A DNA stretch of 37,463 bases, taken from the NCBI GenBank assembly GCA_021205635.1, contig JAJPXC010000057.1, positions 1-37,463 on the forward strand. The letters are read 5' to 3'. A model generated the notes under the pieces. It did not search any database. It saw only the letters and a program-made list of their open reading frames with translations, and had not been told where the DNA came from. Shown piece after piece: positions 1 to 8,638 of the stretch (positions are counted from its first letter, which is position 1; each line of letters begins with the position of its first letter). A program made the position numbers and the translations under genes. This DNA is from Bacteroidales bacterium (GTDB lineage: Bacteria > Bacteroidota > Bacteroidia > Bacteroidales > Muribaculaceae).

Positions 1-5
1 GGCGC

Positions 6-1901
6 TTAATGGGTTCTGACCCCCATTTCATGCACAATTTTGTCTCTTAAGCCAGTAATTTCAATTTCCGATGGCTCATCCATTCCATCGCATTGGGCAC
101 ATAGTTTTAATCGTATGTGGCGATTATCCACCACATCGTCCTTGATTTTGAAAATCAATGGGGTTTCAGCTTCTGCTTTGGCATAGCTGCTGAGTGGTTT
201 GTTAAACGAGGCCATTGCACGACTCATTTCAATAACCCTGTCTTCATTTTCACCTAATTCTAGCCAATAGTACGAATTGACAGCAGTACCCCAATCACTC
301 CTAAAAGTCGGATAAAAGTAAATTGTTTCTCCTGAGTCAAATCTTCCATCTCCATCTCCTTCAGAGTCATCAATGCGATAAGAAACCAAAGACAAATTTG
401 GAGTACGTTGCCCATCTGTGATGGCATAACAAGCATTAAAATCCACGTTGTTATTCGCTGAGTGAATGAGATCCCCAAAAAGCAATTCTTCAGTTACGTA
501 TTCCTTAGCAATTATCAACCGCGATACGGCTCCAGCTACCAATGGGCAAGCCATAGAAGTACCATTCAAAGTCTTATATTTACCGCCAGGATAAGTAGAC
601 AAAATATTGGTGCCTGGTGCTAATAGCTCATAATTGTAAAGATATTCCTCTCCAAAGGCCGAAAAAATTGGACCGTCATCGTCATAATTGGAAAATGAGG
701 CTCGCCCAGCAGTAGTAGAGGCTTGGACACCAAGAACAAATGCATAGGCGGCTGGGAACATAGGATAATCATTATCAAGGCAATGCACCCTATAATTAAC
801 ACTATGCCCATCATTGCCAGCGGCTGCCACCAAAACGGCTGAGGCGTAGGCTCTACCAAGGGCTTGCTCGAGGGCTGTGGATGAGGAATAGGTGCCGAAG
901 GACATGGAGATGACGTCGGCCCCGTTGGCCGTGGCGTAGTCGATGCCTTTGATGATGGTGGCGATGTCGCCCGTACCGTCGCTCTGCATTACCGTCACGG
1001 GCATGATCCACGCGTCGGGGTTGGCGCCGCAGATGCCGATGCCGTTGTTGCCTACAGCCGCGGCGATGCCCGCGCAGTGCGTCCCGTGGCCGTTATAGTC
1101 GTCGATGATGTTGGTTTGGTTCACGAAGTCCCAACCGCGATAGTCGTCGACGTAGCCGTTGCCGTCGTCATCAACGCCGCTAGCGCCTGTCGCTTCACCA
1201 GGATTCTGCCAAATGTTGGCTGCCAAATCGGGATGAGAAATCTCAACACCAGTATCGAGAATAGCGATCACAGGTCGCTCGTCGGTCAGCAGCGGCTTCT
1301 CCCACAACTTGTCTGCATTGACCGCGGGGATACCCCATTGCTGGGAATACAGCGGATCGTTGACCGTCGCGTTGGTCACAGTAGCTTTCGGCGAAGCGAT
1401 AGTCGCGCCACCACTCGTGGCATTGATATAAGCAAGATAGTTTGGCTCGGCAAACTCCACCTCGGGCAGCGACTTCATCGCCTCCACCAACTCCTCAACC
1501 ACAATATCTTTGGTAGCCTTCAAGCAATATAGTTTGGACAGATCCTGCTCCTCAATCTCGGTGCCCGCATAAGTCTTCAGTTTCTTGGGCGAAGCCACGC
1601 GGCCCATCAACGGCATCAGTTGGTCGGCCACCTCGATGCCGTAGCTTTGCAGCACGCCATCTATCGCCGACACGCTTGTCGTCTTCAGCTTGCCATTTGT
1701 GTTTCTCACCATCACAGCCCCGTCGCTCTTAAACTTCACGATCACCTCGTTGGGCTTATACTGCCGCGCGGCCATACGCCCCGCACCTGGCACCGTGTTC
1801 ACCTCATAGTACTCCTCCGGCGCCTTATTCGTCACCGAATGAGCCTCCGCGGCCACCACGACCATCGCCGCAGCCACCACCGCTAAAAACCTAGTTCTCA
1901 T
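6..1901 (-). CDS. Secreted subtilisin-like serine protease (peptidase family S8)
   Basis: Predicted exported endopeptidase of 631 residues. Residues 1-20 form a signal peptide (charged MRTR, then a hydrophobic Ala/Val run). Residues 50-160 resemble an inhibitory propeptide (it starts with NEVIVKFK). The catalytic domain spans about 185-465 and the whole triad is visible: Asp216 in AILDTG, His272 in GHGTHCAG and Ser449 in NGTSMACP, with the oxyanion Asn363 in AAAGNDG. A DGDGRFDSGETI stretch near 515-527 resembles the start of beta-sandwich modules that follow many Bacteroidota proteases. The protein then stops without a recognisable C-terminal sorting domain. It lies 4 bases downstream of the HNH-like gene and is probably cotranscribed with it. 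Base composition is odd: the first ~355 codons are GC-rich like the genome, the rest is AT-rich. Family certain; substrate unknown. Confidence 0.93.
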   Translation of the reverse strand: MRTRFLAVVAAAMVVVAAEAHSVTNKAPEEYYEVNTVPGAGRMAARQYKPNEVIVKFKSDGAVMVRNTNGKLKTTSVSAIDGVLQSYGIEVADQLMPLMGRVASPKKLKTYAGTEIEEQDLSKLYCLKATKDIVVEELVEAMKSLPEVEFAEPNYLAYINATSGGATIASPKATVTNATVNDPLYSQQWGIPAVNADKLWEKPLLTDERPVIAILDTGVEISHPDLAANIWQNPGEATGASGVDDDGNGYVDDYRGWDFVNQTNIIDDYNGHGTHCAGIAAAVGNNGIGICGANPDAWIMPVTVMQSDGTGDIATIIKGIDYATANGADVISMSFGTYSSSTALEQALGRAYASAVLVAAAGNDGHSVNYRVHCLDNDYPMFPAAYAFVLGVQASTTAGRASFSNYDDDGPIFSAFGEEYLYNYELLAPGTNILSTYPGGKYKTLNGTSMACPLVAGAVSRLIIAKEYVTEELLFGDLIHSANNNVDFNACYAITDGQRTPNLSLVSYRIDDSEGDGDGRFDSGETIYFYPTFRSDWGTAVNSYYWLELGENEDRVIEMSRAMASFNKPLSSYAKAEAETPLIFKIKDDVVDNRHIRLKLCAQCDGMDEPSEIEITGLRDKIVHEMGVRTH

Positions 1902-1905
1902 AATA

Positions 1906-2754
1906 CTATTTATTTTTTGATTTTAAAATATCGATTATTTGATGGAGAATCCTATTCTCTGTCATAAGGGAATTCCCTCTAGAACAGTTTGTTGAATAGT
2001 CCATAAGTTGAATGCCAAAAAGCCTGGAATTTTCAAGGCCCTTCGCTACATCCAATTTTAATTCTTCGTAAACGGCTATACACAAGTTGATGAAACTGTC
2101 ATCATGACACTCGTCACAATTGGCTCCTTCAGGATGTGCATCTCTCACCTTGTTGCAAAATTGTTTAAACAATACGCAATCAGAGAGAAAGTTTTGATTA
2201 TTATCAAGTTTACATCGTTCTACGTTCTCGTGACGGCGTAAAAATCTGTCCAAGCTATAAAGAGCTGGATAGCTTTGCTTATTATCGACCACCAAATATT
2301 TTGATATGGGATTAATGTGGTCCACTGAAATTTTTCGCAACTCTGAAGCCTGCATTGGCAAGATAGTAGTAGGTACAGGGATTTCATAATCTTGAGCCAT
2401 TCTCAATAATTCTCCTGTGTACTCCGGAGGATTAAAAAGGAAAACTTCCCTTCTGTTAATAAGTGCTCTAACATAGTGGCCATCAAAGTTTAAATCTTCA
2501 ATGTTTTCTAACATAGTATGGTTAGCATTCTCAGTTGGGTCTGAGGTTTCAGAATAGTAAACAATCGTTTGATTGACAATATTGTCTAATAAAGTCGACA
2601 TTCCCATTCTAGGTTGGGAATGCTTGTTCACTACAGTACAAATCATATCTATCGGAAATATGATTTTGTTCTCATCAAAGTTGTAAAAACGGTTTTGAGT
2701 ACGCAATCTCCCTTTGATTTTTCTCTTCAACTCTTTTACAATTTGTGTTGGCAT
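1906..2754 (-). CDS. Uncharacterised 282-residue protein with HNH-like motif
   Basis: I do not recognise a family. There is no signal peptide or membrane segment, so it is probably cytoplasmic. The N-terminus is basic (KELKRKIKGRLR). Residues 143-151 read SVDHINPIS, which resembles the first strand of an HNH endonuclease; about 40 residues later comes NNQNFL with Cys193 and CNKVR at 200-204, which resembles the second half of that fold. A CDEC pair at 213-216 could bind metal. This makes a degenerate HNH nuclease possible but unproven, since the spacing is long and the usual upstream CxxC is absent. The gene is markedly AT-rich compared with its neighbours, which suggests horizontal acquisition. 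It is the first gene of a two-gene unit with the secreted protease downstream. No Bacteroidota-type promoter was found directly upstream. Confidence 0.75.
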   Translation of the reverse strand: MPTQIVKELKRKIKGRLRTQNRFYNFDENKIIFPIDMICTVVNKHSQPRMGMSTLLDNIVNQTIVYYSETSDPTENANHTMLENIEDLNFDGHYVRALINRREVFLFNPPEYTGELLRMAQDYEIPVPTTILPMQASELRKISVDHINPISKYLVVDNKQSYPALYSLDRFLRRHENVERCKLDNNQNFLSDCVLFKQFCNKVRDAHPEGANCDECHDDSFINLCIAVYEELKLDVAKGLENSRLFGIQLMDYSTNCSRGNSLMTENRILHQIIDILKSKNK

Positions 2755-2832
2755 TATGTTATTTTGCCTATTGCGATCCTGATTCGGCGTGTGATGAATG
2801 GTGGGATTAAGGTTAAAGGCATAGGGACGAAA

Positions 2833-2922
2833 AACGTGGGTCGCTCAATCCTGCTTATCCCACATTTGGAGGCCTTAGGACTGCCTTTCATCAAGAGGAT
2901 AAACAGTCCGTCAGCCCACGTT
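2833..2922. repeat. Nested inverted repeat
   Basis: An outer 8-bp pair (AACGTGGG at 2833-2840, CCCACGTT at 2915-2922) encloses an inner 6-bp pair (GGACTG at 2878-2883, CAGTCC at 2904-2909). The arrangement could fold as a two-level stem in RNA from either strand. It may be a dispersed repeat or a structured transcript; the sequence alone does not decide. Confidence 0.4.
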
Positions 2923-2975
2923 AGACCTATCTTTAGTGCATAATGCATAGTGCATAGTTCATAATGAACTAAAGT

Positions 2976-3001
2976 GTGCATAATTCTCAGGAATTATGCA
3001 C
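2976..3001. repeat. 11-bp perfect hairpin
   Basis: GTGCATAATTC at 2976-2986 is followed by a TCAG loop and its exact complement at 2991-3001. It sits in GCATA-rich low-complexity sequence and has no U-run, so it is not an evident terminator. Confidence 0.6.
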
Positions 3002-3273
3002 CATGCACTCATCATTGTGCATTGGATAAAGTCTACCCTGAGCGTCTGTCCTGCTACCGTCTCCTCTTGATGATGGAAGTGTCCTAAGTTTCCAAATGTA
3101 GAAGACAGCGTTGGAAAACGCTTTTGTCGATATGTCATATTCCCGCCTCGCCCGAGGGCTGACGGGGAAGCGAGTGACTCTCTTGCCTCCTCGCATCCGC
3201 AAATTTATGGTATTTTTACGGAATTTGCAATAATTTAATGGGGAAATTGCGATTTGAACCAAAAAGAAAGGTG

Positions 3274-3343
3274 CATAGCCCCAACGGGGCGGTTTGGGGA
3301 AAGCGCAAGCGCATTCAAGCCAAACCGCCCCGTTGGGGCTATG
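3274..3343. repeat. Large perfect inverted repeat, 24-bp arms
   Basis: Arms at 3274-3297 and 3320-3343 are exactly complementary over 24 bases, with core CCCCAACGGGGC, and enclose a 22-base loop containing GCGCAAGCGC. Read on the minus strand, the stem is followed by a T-rich stretch (CTTTCTTTTT), so it might terminate glyS transcription from about 150 bases upstream. The length and the motif fit a dispersed intergenic repeat equally well. Confidence 0.75.
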
Positions 3344-3493
3344 AGTAAAAGGAGTGTGAGAGTGGTCCGCCTGGCGATGGCCGTCCAAGGCCGGCCCCCC
3401 TAGGGCTGCGCATACGTTTATGCAATCCGCTCTTCTGCGAAAGTCGGCATGCGAAAATCCGACATGGCGAGCCGAGAGGGCCCGGGATCCTAT

Positions 3494-5038
3494 TTATGCG
3501 AGCTTGCGGAGGAGGGAGGTGAGGGAGACGCGGTCGTGGATGAGGCGGTGGAGGTCGGCGACGTTGACGCGGGTTTGCTCCATGGAGTCGCGCTCGCGCA
3601 GGGTGACGGTGTTGTCCTCGAGGGTCTGGTGGTCAACGGTGATGCAGAAGGGGGTGCCGATGGCGTCCTGGCGACGGTAGCGCTTGCCGATAGCGTCCTT
3701 CTCCTCGTAATGCGTCGAGAAGTCAAATTTCAAGTCGTTGACGATCTCGCGGGCCTTCTCAGGCAGGCCGTCCTTGCGAACCAGGGGCAGCACGGCGCAC
3801 TTCACGGGAGCCAAAGCGGCGGGCAAGTGAAGCACCACGCGGGTCTCGCCGTTGGGAAGCGGCTCCTCGTCGTAGCTCGAGCAGAGCACGCTCAGGAACA
3901 TGCGGTCGACGCCGATCGAGGTCTCGATCACGTAGGGGGTGTAGCTCTCGTTGAGCTCGGGGTCGAAGTATTGGATCTTCTTGCCGGAGAATTTCTGGTG
4001 CTGGGAGAGGTCGAAATCGGTGCGCGAGTGAATGCCCTCGACCTCCTTGAAGCCGAACGGCATCTCAAACTCGATGTCGGTGGCGGCGTTGGCGTAGTGG
4101 GCCAATTTGTCGTGGTCGTGGTAACGGTATTTCTCGTCGCCGAGGCCGAGGGCCTTGTGCCAGCGCAGGCGCCACTCTTTCCACTGCTGGAACCATTTCA
4201 GCTCCTCGCCGGGGCGCACGAAGAATTGCATTTCCATCTGCTCAAACTCGCGCATGCGGAAGATGAACTGGCGGGCGACGATCTCGTTGCGGAACGCTTT
4301 GCCGATCTGGGCGATACCGAAGGGGATGCGCATGCGGCCGGTCTTCTGCACGTTGAGGTAGTTGACGAAGATGCCTTGGGCGGTCTCGGGGCGGAGGTAT
4401 ACGGTCATGGCGCCGTCGGCGGTGGAGCCCATCTCGGTGCGGAACATGAGGTTGAACTGGCGCACCTCGGTCCAGTTTTTGGTGCCGGAGATGGGGCATA
4501 CGATCTCCTCGTCGATGATGATTTGGCGGAGCTCGTCGAGGTTGTTGTCGTTCATGGCCTTGGCGAAGCGCTCGTGGAGGGCATCACGCTTGGCCTGGTG
4601 CTCAAGCACGCGGGGATTGGTCTCGCGGAACAGAGCCTCGTCGAACGAGTCGCCGAAACGCTTGCGGGCCTTGGCTACCTCCTTCTCGATCTTGTCGTCC
4701 ATCTTGGCCAACTGGTCCTCGATGAGCACGTCGGCGCGGTAGCGCTTCTTGGAGTCGCGGTTGTCGATCAGGGGATCGTTGAACGCGTCAACGTGGCCGG
4801 AGGCTTTCCAGATGGTGGGGTGCATGAAGATGGCCGAGTCGATGCCCACGATGTTCTCGTGGAGGAGGGTCATCGCGTCCCACCAGTAGCGCTTGATATT
4901 GTTTTTGAGCTCCACGCCGTTCTGCCCGTAGTCGTAGACAGCCGATAGGCCGTCGTAGATCTCGGATGACTGGAACACAAACCCGTATTCCTTGGCGTGG
5001 GAAACGATTTTTTTGAATACTTCTTCTTGCTGGGCCAT
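3494..5038 (-). CDS. glyS: Glycine--tRNA ligase, single-subunit class II
   Basis: Charges tRNA-Gly with glycine in the cytoplasm. The 514-residue length matches the homodimeric archaeal/eukaryotic/Bacteroidota-type enzyme, not the alpha2-beta2 type. Class II signatures are visible: motif 2 in IGKAFRNEI followed by RMREFEQMEMQFF, and motif 3 in SIGVDRMFLSVL. The C-terminal part (about 410-514) is the anticodon-binding domain, with APVKCAVLPL near its start and RYRRQDAIGTPF later. The start MAQQEEVFKKIVSHAKEYGF matches the family N-terminus. It is the second synthetase gene of the minus-strand pair; the 167-base spacer to valS is made of short tandem repeats and holds no obvious promoter. Nothing in the protein looks broken. 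Confidence 0.97.
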   Translation of the reverse strand: MAQQEEVFKKIVSHAKEYGFVFQSSEIYDGLSAVYDYGQNGVELKNNIKRYWWDAMTLLHENIVGIDSAIFMHPTIWKASGHVDAFNDPLIDNRDSKKRYRADVLIEDQLAKMDDKIEKEVAKARKRFGDSFDEALFRETNPRVLEHQAKRDALHERFAKAMNDNNLDELRQIIIDEEIVCPISGTKNWTEVRQFNLMFRTEMGSTADGAMTVYLRPETAQGIFVNYLNVQKTGRMRIPFGIAQIGKAFRNEIVARQFIFRMREFEQMEMQFFVRPGEELKWFQQWKEWRLRWHKALGLGDEKYRYHDHDKLAHYANAATDIEFEMPFGFKEVEGIHSRTDFDLSQHQKFSGKKIQYFDPELNESYTPYVIETSIGVDRMFLSVLCSSYDEEPLPNGETRVVLHLPAALAPVKCAVLPLVRKDGLPEKAREIVNDLKFDFSTHYEEKDAIGKRYRRQDAIGTPFCITVDHQTLEDNTVTLRERDSMEQTRVNVADLHRLIHDRVSLTSLLRKLA

Positions 5039-5047
5039 TATATTTTT

Positions 5048-5203
5048 AGTTTTCAGTTTTCAGTTTTCAGTTTTCAGTATTTTCTTTAATCCTTTATTCC
5101 TTTAATCCTTTAATCCTTTAAAGGAGGAAAGGAGGAAAGGAAGGAGGGGGATTAGGCTATTAGGCTAAATGCTAGATGCTAAATGCTAGATGCTAGATGC
5201 TGT
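5048..5203. repeat. Stacked short tandem repeats between glyS and valS
   Basis: Several different microsatellite-like runs follow each other: four copies of AGTTTTC (5048-5075), several copies of a CCTTTAAT-type unit (about 5085-5121), GGAGGAAA units (about 5123-5145), and TAGATGCTAAATGC-type units (about 5155-5200). Stacked unrelated low-complexity arrays are typical of Bacteroidota spacers and can change length by slippage. Confidence 0.8.
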
Positions 5204-5205
5204 TG

Positions 5206-7953
5206 TTAGAGGGCGGCGAGGGCGGCTTCGATGGCGGCGATCTTCTGCTCGGCCTGGGCACGCTTGTTGCGCTCGCCCTCTACCACTGATGCCGGTGCCT
5301 TGGCCACGAATTTCTCGTTACCGAGCTTCTTGTCGATGATGGCGATGAAGCCGCGCTGGTACTCGAGGTCCTTCTGGAGCTTGGCTCGCTCGGCCTCCAC
5401 GTCGACCATCTGTCGCAGGGGCACGAAATACTCGGTGGCGCCCACGATGAACGTGGCAGCCGCGGGGTCCTTCTCGTCGGCGCGCTCGAAGCTCGACAGT
5501 CCGGCCAATTTCTCCACCACAGCCTTCATGGGCATGGGGTCCTGGCCCACAACGCGTAGCTCGAGCTGCTCGCGGGGAGGGATGTTCTTCTTGGCACGCA
5601 CGCCGCGCACGCCGTTGACAATCTCCTTGGCCTCGTCCATCTCCTTGAGGATGGACTGTGTGCCGCTGGGGGCAGCGGCACCTCCCAGGGCTTTGGCTGT
5701 GCCGCGGGGGGCAGCGGCACTTCCCAGGTGGGCTTCGCCGGGATACATGATGGTGTCGCCATCCTTGCGCTCGGCGAGGTGTTGCCAAAGCTCCTCGGTG
5801 ATGAACGGCATGAAAGGGTGAAGGAGGCGCAAGAGCTGCTCAAAGTAGCCGAGGGTGGCGTCAAGTGTCGCGCGGTCGATCGGCTTCTGGTAAGGGGGCT
5901 TCACCATCTCGAGGTACCACGACGAGAATTCGTCCCAGAACAGCAGGTAGACCGCCATCAGGGCCTCACTCAAGCGGTACTTGGAGAACAAGTCGGCGAT
6001 CTCCTTTTCGGTTTCCTGAAGCTTGGCTCCGAACCATTCAATCGCCTCCTTGGCAGCTTGGGATTGCTCGGCGGTATCGCTCACCTCCCAGCCTTTGACG
6101 AGGCGGAAGGCGTTCCATATCTTATTGCAGAAGTTGCGGCCCTGCTCGCACAATTTGTCATCGTAGAGGATGTCGTTGCCGGCCGGGGCGCTCAGCAGCA
6201 TACCCATGCGCACGCCGTCGGCGCCGAATTTCTCGATCAATTCCAGCGGGTCGGGGCTGTTGCCGAGCGACTTGGACATCTTGCGGCCCAATTTGTCGCG
6301 GACGATGCCGGTGAAGTAGACGTTGCGGAAAGGCATGTCGCCCACATACTCGTATCCGGCCATGATCATGCGGGCCACCCAGAAGAAGATGATATCCGGC
6401 CCGGTCACGAGGTCGCTCGTGGGGTAGTAGTACTTGATCTCGTCGTTGCCGGGGTTGTTGATGCCGTCGAACAGCGAGATGGGCCACAGCCACGACGAGA
6501 ACCATGTGTCGAGGGCGCCCTCGTCCTGGCGAAGCTGCTCCATGGTCAAGTTCTCGTAGCCCGGCTCCTTGCGGGCCAGCTCGAGAGCCTCCTCGGGAGT
6601 CTCGGCCACGACAAATTTCTCCTCTTCGCCCTCGACAGTGGGGAGATAGTAGGCGGGTATGCGGTGACCCCACCACAGCTGGCGCGAGATGCACCAGTCC
6701 TGGATGTTCTCCATCCAGTTTCGGTAGGTGTTTTTGTATTTCGCGGGGTGGAATTTCAGGCGGTCCTCCATGACGGGGGGAAGGGCCATGTCGGCGAAGT
6801 GTTTCATCGACATGAACCACTGGAGGCACAGGCGCGGCTCGATGGGCACGTGGGTGCGCTCCGAGCAGCCCACCTTGTTGACGTAGTCCTCAACCTTCTC
6901 CATGAGGCCGGCCTCGATGAGGTCCTTGGTGATCTGCTCACGCACGGCGAAGCGATCCATGCCCACGTAGAGCGGTGACTGCTCCGAGATGGTGCCGTCG
7001 GGGTTGAAGATGTCGATGGTTTCGAGGTTGTGGGTCTTGCCGAGCATGTAGTCGTTGGTGTCGTGGGCCGGGGTCACTTTCAAGCAACCGGTACCGAACT
7101 CTACGTCAACGTAGCGGTCCTCGATCACGGGGATCACGCGGTTGACCAGCGGCACGATCACCTTTTTGCCCTTCAACCACTGGTTTTTGGGGTCCTTGGG
7201 GTTGATGCACATCGCGGTGTCGCCCATGATGGTCTCGGGGCGGGTTGTGGCAACGACTGCGTAACGGCGCCCCTCGGCGTCGCGGTGAATCACCTCGCCT
7301 TCCTTGGCGGGAGCGTCGGCGTTGGTGTCGTCGGCCACGTAATATTTCAGATAGTAAAGCTTGGAGTGCTCCTCTTGGTAGATCACCTCCTCGTTGGAGA
7401 GGGCGGTTTGGGCCATGGGATCCCAGTTGACCATGCGCAAGCCACGGTAGATCAACCCTTTGCGATAAAGGTCAACAAACACGTGGTTGACGGCCTTGGA
7501 GCGGCTCTCATCCATGGTGAACGCCGTGCGGCTCCAGTCGCAGGAGGCGCCGAGTTTTTTCAACTGTTCGAGGATGATGCCGCCGTGCTCGCGTGTCCAG
7601 TCCCAAGCGTGCTCGAGGAACTGCCCGCGCGTCAAGTCGGATTTCTTGATTCCCTGCTCCTGAAGTTTTTTCACCACCTTAGCCTCGGTGGCGATCGAGG
7701 CGTGGTCGGTGCCGGGCACCCACAGGGCGTTCTTCCCCTCCATGCGGGCGCGGCGGATAAGCACGTCCTGGATGGTGTTGTTGAGCATGTGGCCCATGTG
7801 GAGCACGCCGGTCACGTTAGGCGGCGGGATCACGATGGTGTAAGGCTCTCGCTCGGGGTCGGGCTCCGAATGGAACAAATTATGGTCGAGCCAATATTGG
7901 TACCATTTCCCCTCTACCTCCGAGGGGTCGTATTTCGTAGCTAATTCGTTCAT
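5206..7953 (-). CDS. valS: Valine--tRNA ligase
   Basis: Charges tRNA-Val with valine and edits mischarged threonine. The length is 915 residues, usual for bacterial ValRS. The HIGH-type signature is in [14 protein letters not shown] (residues 43-56, HMGH at 52-55), and the KMSKS signature is in [10 protein letters not shown] in the second half of the Rossmann domain. The region between them includes the CP1 editing domain ([12 protein letters not shown]). The anticodon-binding domain contains [12 protein letters not shown]. The last ~65 residues form the charged, heptad-like coiled coil typical of ValRS. An unusual segment at about 742-765 (two AAAP-type units) is encoded by a duplicated hairpin repeat and sits between the anticodon domain and the conserved [15 protein letters not shown]. 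Reading frame and domains are intact. Confidence 0.98.
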   Translation of the reverse strand: MNELATKYDPSEVEGKWYQYWLDHNLFHSEPDPEREPYTIVIPPPNVTGVLHMGHMLNNTIQDVLIRRARMEGKNALWVPGTDHASIATEAKVVKKLQEQGIKKSDLTRGQFLEHAWDWTREHGGIILEQLKKLGASCDWSRTAFTMDESRSKAVNHVFVDLYRKGLIYRGLRMVNWDPMAQTALSNEEVIYQEEHSKLYYLKYYVADDTNADAPAKEGEVIHRDAEGRRYAVVATTRPETIMGDTAMCINPKDPKNQWLKGKKVIVPLVNRVIPVIEDRYVDVEFGTGCLKVTPAHDTNDYMLGKTHNLETIDIFNPDGTISEQSPLYVGMDRFAVREQITKDLIEAGLMEKVEDYVNKVGCSERTHVPIEPRLCLQWFMSMKHFADMALPPVMEDRLKFHPAKYKNTYRNWMENIQDWCISRQLWWGHRIPAYYLPTVEGEEEKFVVAETPEEALELARKEPGYENLTMEQLRQDEGALDTWFSSWLWPISLFDGINNPGNDEIKYYYPTSDLVTGPDIIFFWVARMIMAGYEYVGDMPFRNVYFTGIVRDKLGRKMSKSLGNSPDPLELIEKFGADGVRMGMLLSAPAGNDILYDDKLCEQGRNFCNKIWNAFRLVKGWEVSDTAEQSQAAKEAIEWFGAKLQETEKEIADLFSKYRLSEALMAVYLLFWDEFSSWYLEMVKPPYQKPIDRATLDATLGYFEQLLRLLHPFMPFITEELWQHLAERKDGDTIMYPGEAHLGSAAAPRGTAKALGGAAAPSGTQSILKEMDEAKEIVNGVRGVRAKKNIPPREQLELRVVGQDPMPMKAVVEKLAGLSSFERADEKDPAAATFIVGATEYFVPLRQMVDVEAERAKLQKDLEYQRGFIAIIDKKLGNEKFVAKAPASVVEGERNKRAQAEQKIAAIEAALAAL
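5660..5728. repeat. Duplicated 30-bp hairpin repeat inside valS
   Basis: Two copies (5660-5689 and 5699-5728) match at 28 of 30 bases and lie 39 bases apart, so the insertion preserves the reading frame with a 13-codon period. The first copy is a 9-bp stem, GTGCCGCTG and CAGCGGCAC, with a GGGG loop; the second has a slightly shorter stem. It resembles a dispersed REP-like element that entered a tolerant linker of the protein. Confidence 0.75.
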
Positions 7954-7979
7954 ATTCGCGTTACTTCAGAAAATTTACG

Positions 7980-7987
7980 CGAAGTTA
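7980..7987 (-). promoter_or_regulatory. Possible -7 box of valS promoter
   Basis: On the minus strand the bases read TAACTTCG, one mismatch from the Bacteroidota -7 consensus TAnnTTTG, about 27 bases ahead of the valS start. A matching -33 TTTG at the usual 19-21 base distance is not present, so the call is weak. Confidence 0.3.
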
Positions 7988-8017
7988 CAAATTTTTGCCC
8001 ATTCGTTACCCTTAAAA

Positions 8018-8055
8018 GCAAAAAAATGAGGGCTGCCCGGATGGGGGCAGCCCTC
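8018..8055 (-). terminator. Intrinsic terminator of the ribosomal operon
   Basis: An 11-bp GC-rich stem (GAGGGCTGCCC at 8028-8038 pairing with 8045-8055, 6-base loop) is followed on the minus strand by a run of seven T residues. It lies 30 bases beyond the rplQ stop codon and closes the rpsL-rplQ transcription unit ahead of valS. Confidence 0.93.
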
Positions 8056-8084
8056 GTGTATTGGGGGATGTGGGTAAGCGGGGG

Positions 8085-8633
8085 TTACTCGGCGGCGGGA
8101 GCCTCTACCTCGCCTTCGGCGGCGGGGGTCTCGGCCTTTACCTCCTCGACAACCTCAGGAGCCTCGGTCTTGGGGGCCTCGGCGGCTGCGGGACCTTCGG
8201 CGGTAGCGGCGCTCTTCTTGCGGGAGCGACGGGTGCGCGAGGTCTTCTTGGTGGCGGCGTCCTTGAGCATGTTCTCGTTGTAGTCAACGAGCTCGATCAT
8301 GCACATCTGGGCGTTGTCGCCAAGACGGTTGCCGGTCTTGAGGATGCGGGTGTAGCCACCGGGACGGTCGCCGATCTTCTGGGCGATCTCGCGGAAGAGC
8401 TCGCTGACGGCGTATTTGTTCTGGAGGTAGCTGAACACCAGACGGCGGTTGTTCATCGAGTCGTCCTTGGCGCGGTTGATCAGCGGCTCGGCGTACATGC
8501 GGAGGGCTTTGGCCTTGGCCAGCGTGGTGAAGATGCGCTTCTTCATGATCAGGGAGATGGTCATGTTGGCGAGCAGCGCGTCGCGATGGGCTTTTTTGCG
8601 GCCAAGGTGGTTGAATTTTTTATTGTGTCTCAT
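8085..8633 (-). CDS. rplQ: 50S ribosomal protein L17 with long C-terminal tail
   Basis: Large-subunit protein bL17, last gene of the operon. Residues 1-120 are the conserved core ([20 protein letters not shown] at the start, [12 protein letters not shown] at the end). After a basic segment ([12 protein letters not shown], 129-140) comes an Ala/Glu/Pro-rich acidic tail to residue 182, roughly 50 residues beyond the E. coli protein. Similar low-complexity tails are known on L17 of Bacteroidota; their role is not established. It lies 5 bases after rpoA and is followed by the operon terminator. Confidence 0.97.
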   Translation of the reverse strand: MRHNKKFNHLGRKKAHRDALLANMTISLIMKKRIFTTLAKAKALRMYAEPLINRAKDDSMNNRRLVFSYLQNKYAVSELFREIAQKIGDRPGGYTRILKTGNRLGDNAQMCMIELVDYNENMLKDAATKKTSRTRRSRKKSAATAEGPAAAEAPKTEAPEVVEEVKAETPAAEGEVEAPAAE

Positions 8634-8638
8634 CGTTG

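Larger units (their letters stand above)
2755..3493. other. Gene-free spacer rich in inverted repeats
   Basis: This 739-base stretch separates the AT-rich two-gene unit from glyS. I see no credible gene: the open frames have no protein-like composition and track repeats. It contains nested inverted repeats at 2833-2922, alternating GCATA/TGCAT low-complexity sequence around 2936-2980, an 11-bp hairpin at 2976-3001 and a perfect 24-bp inverted repeat at 3274-3343. Such short repeats are common between Bacteroidales genes and are often mis-annotated as small proteins. The last part (3360-3493) shows only short GC-rich palindromes. Confidence 0.7.

Noticed and set aside
2754-2981. 75-residue frame between the HNH-like gene and the spacer
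   Set aside because: Translates inverted and GCATA repeats; lacks protein-like composition and is typical of mis-called intergenic repeats.
3449-4948. 499-residue open frame antisense to glyS
   Set aside because: Repetitive Val/Leu/Gly/Asp-rich translation, with no domain; it is the mirror of a GC-rich conserved gene on the other strand.
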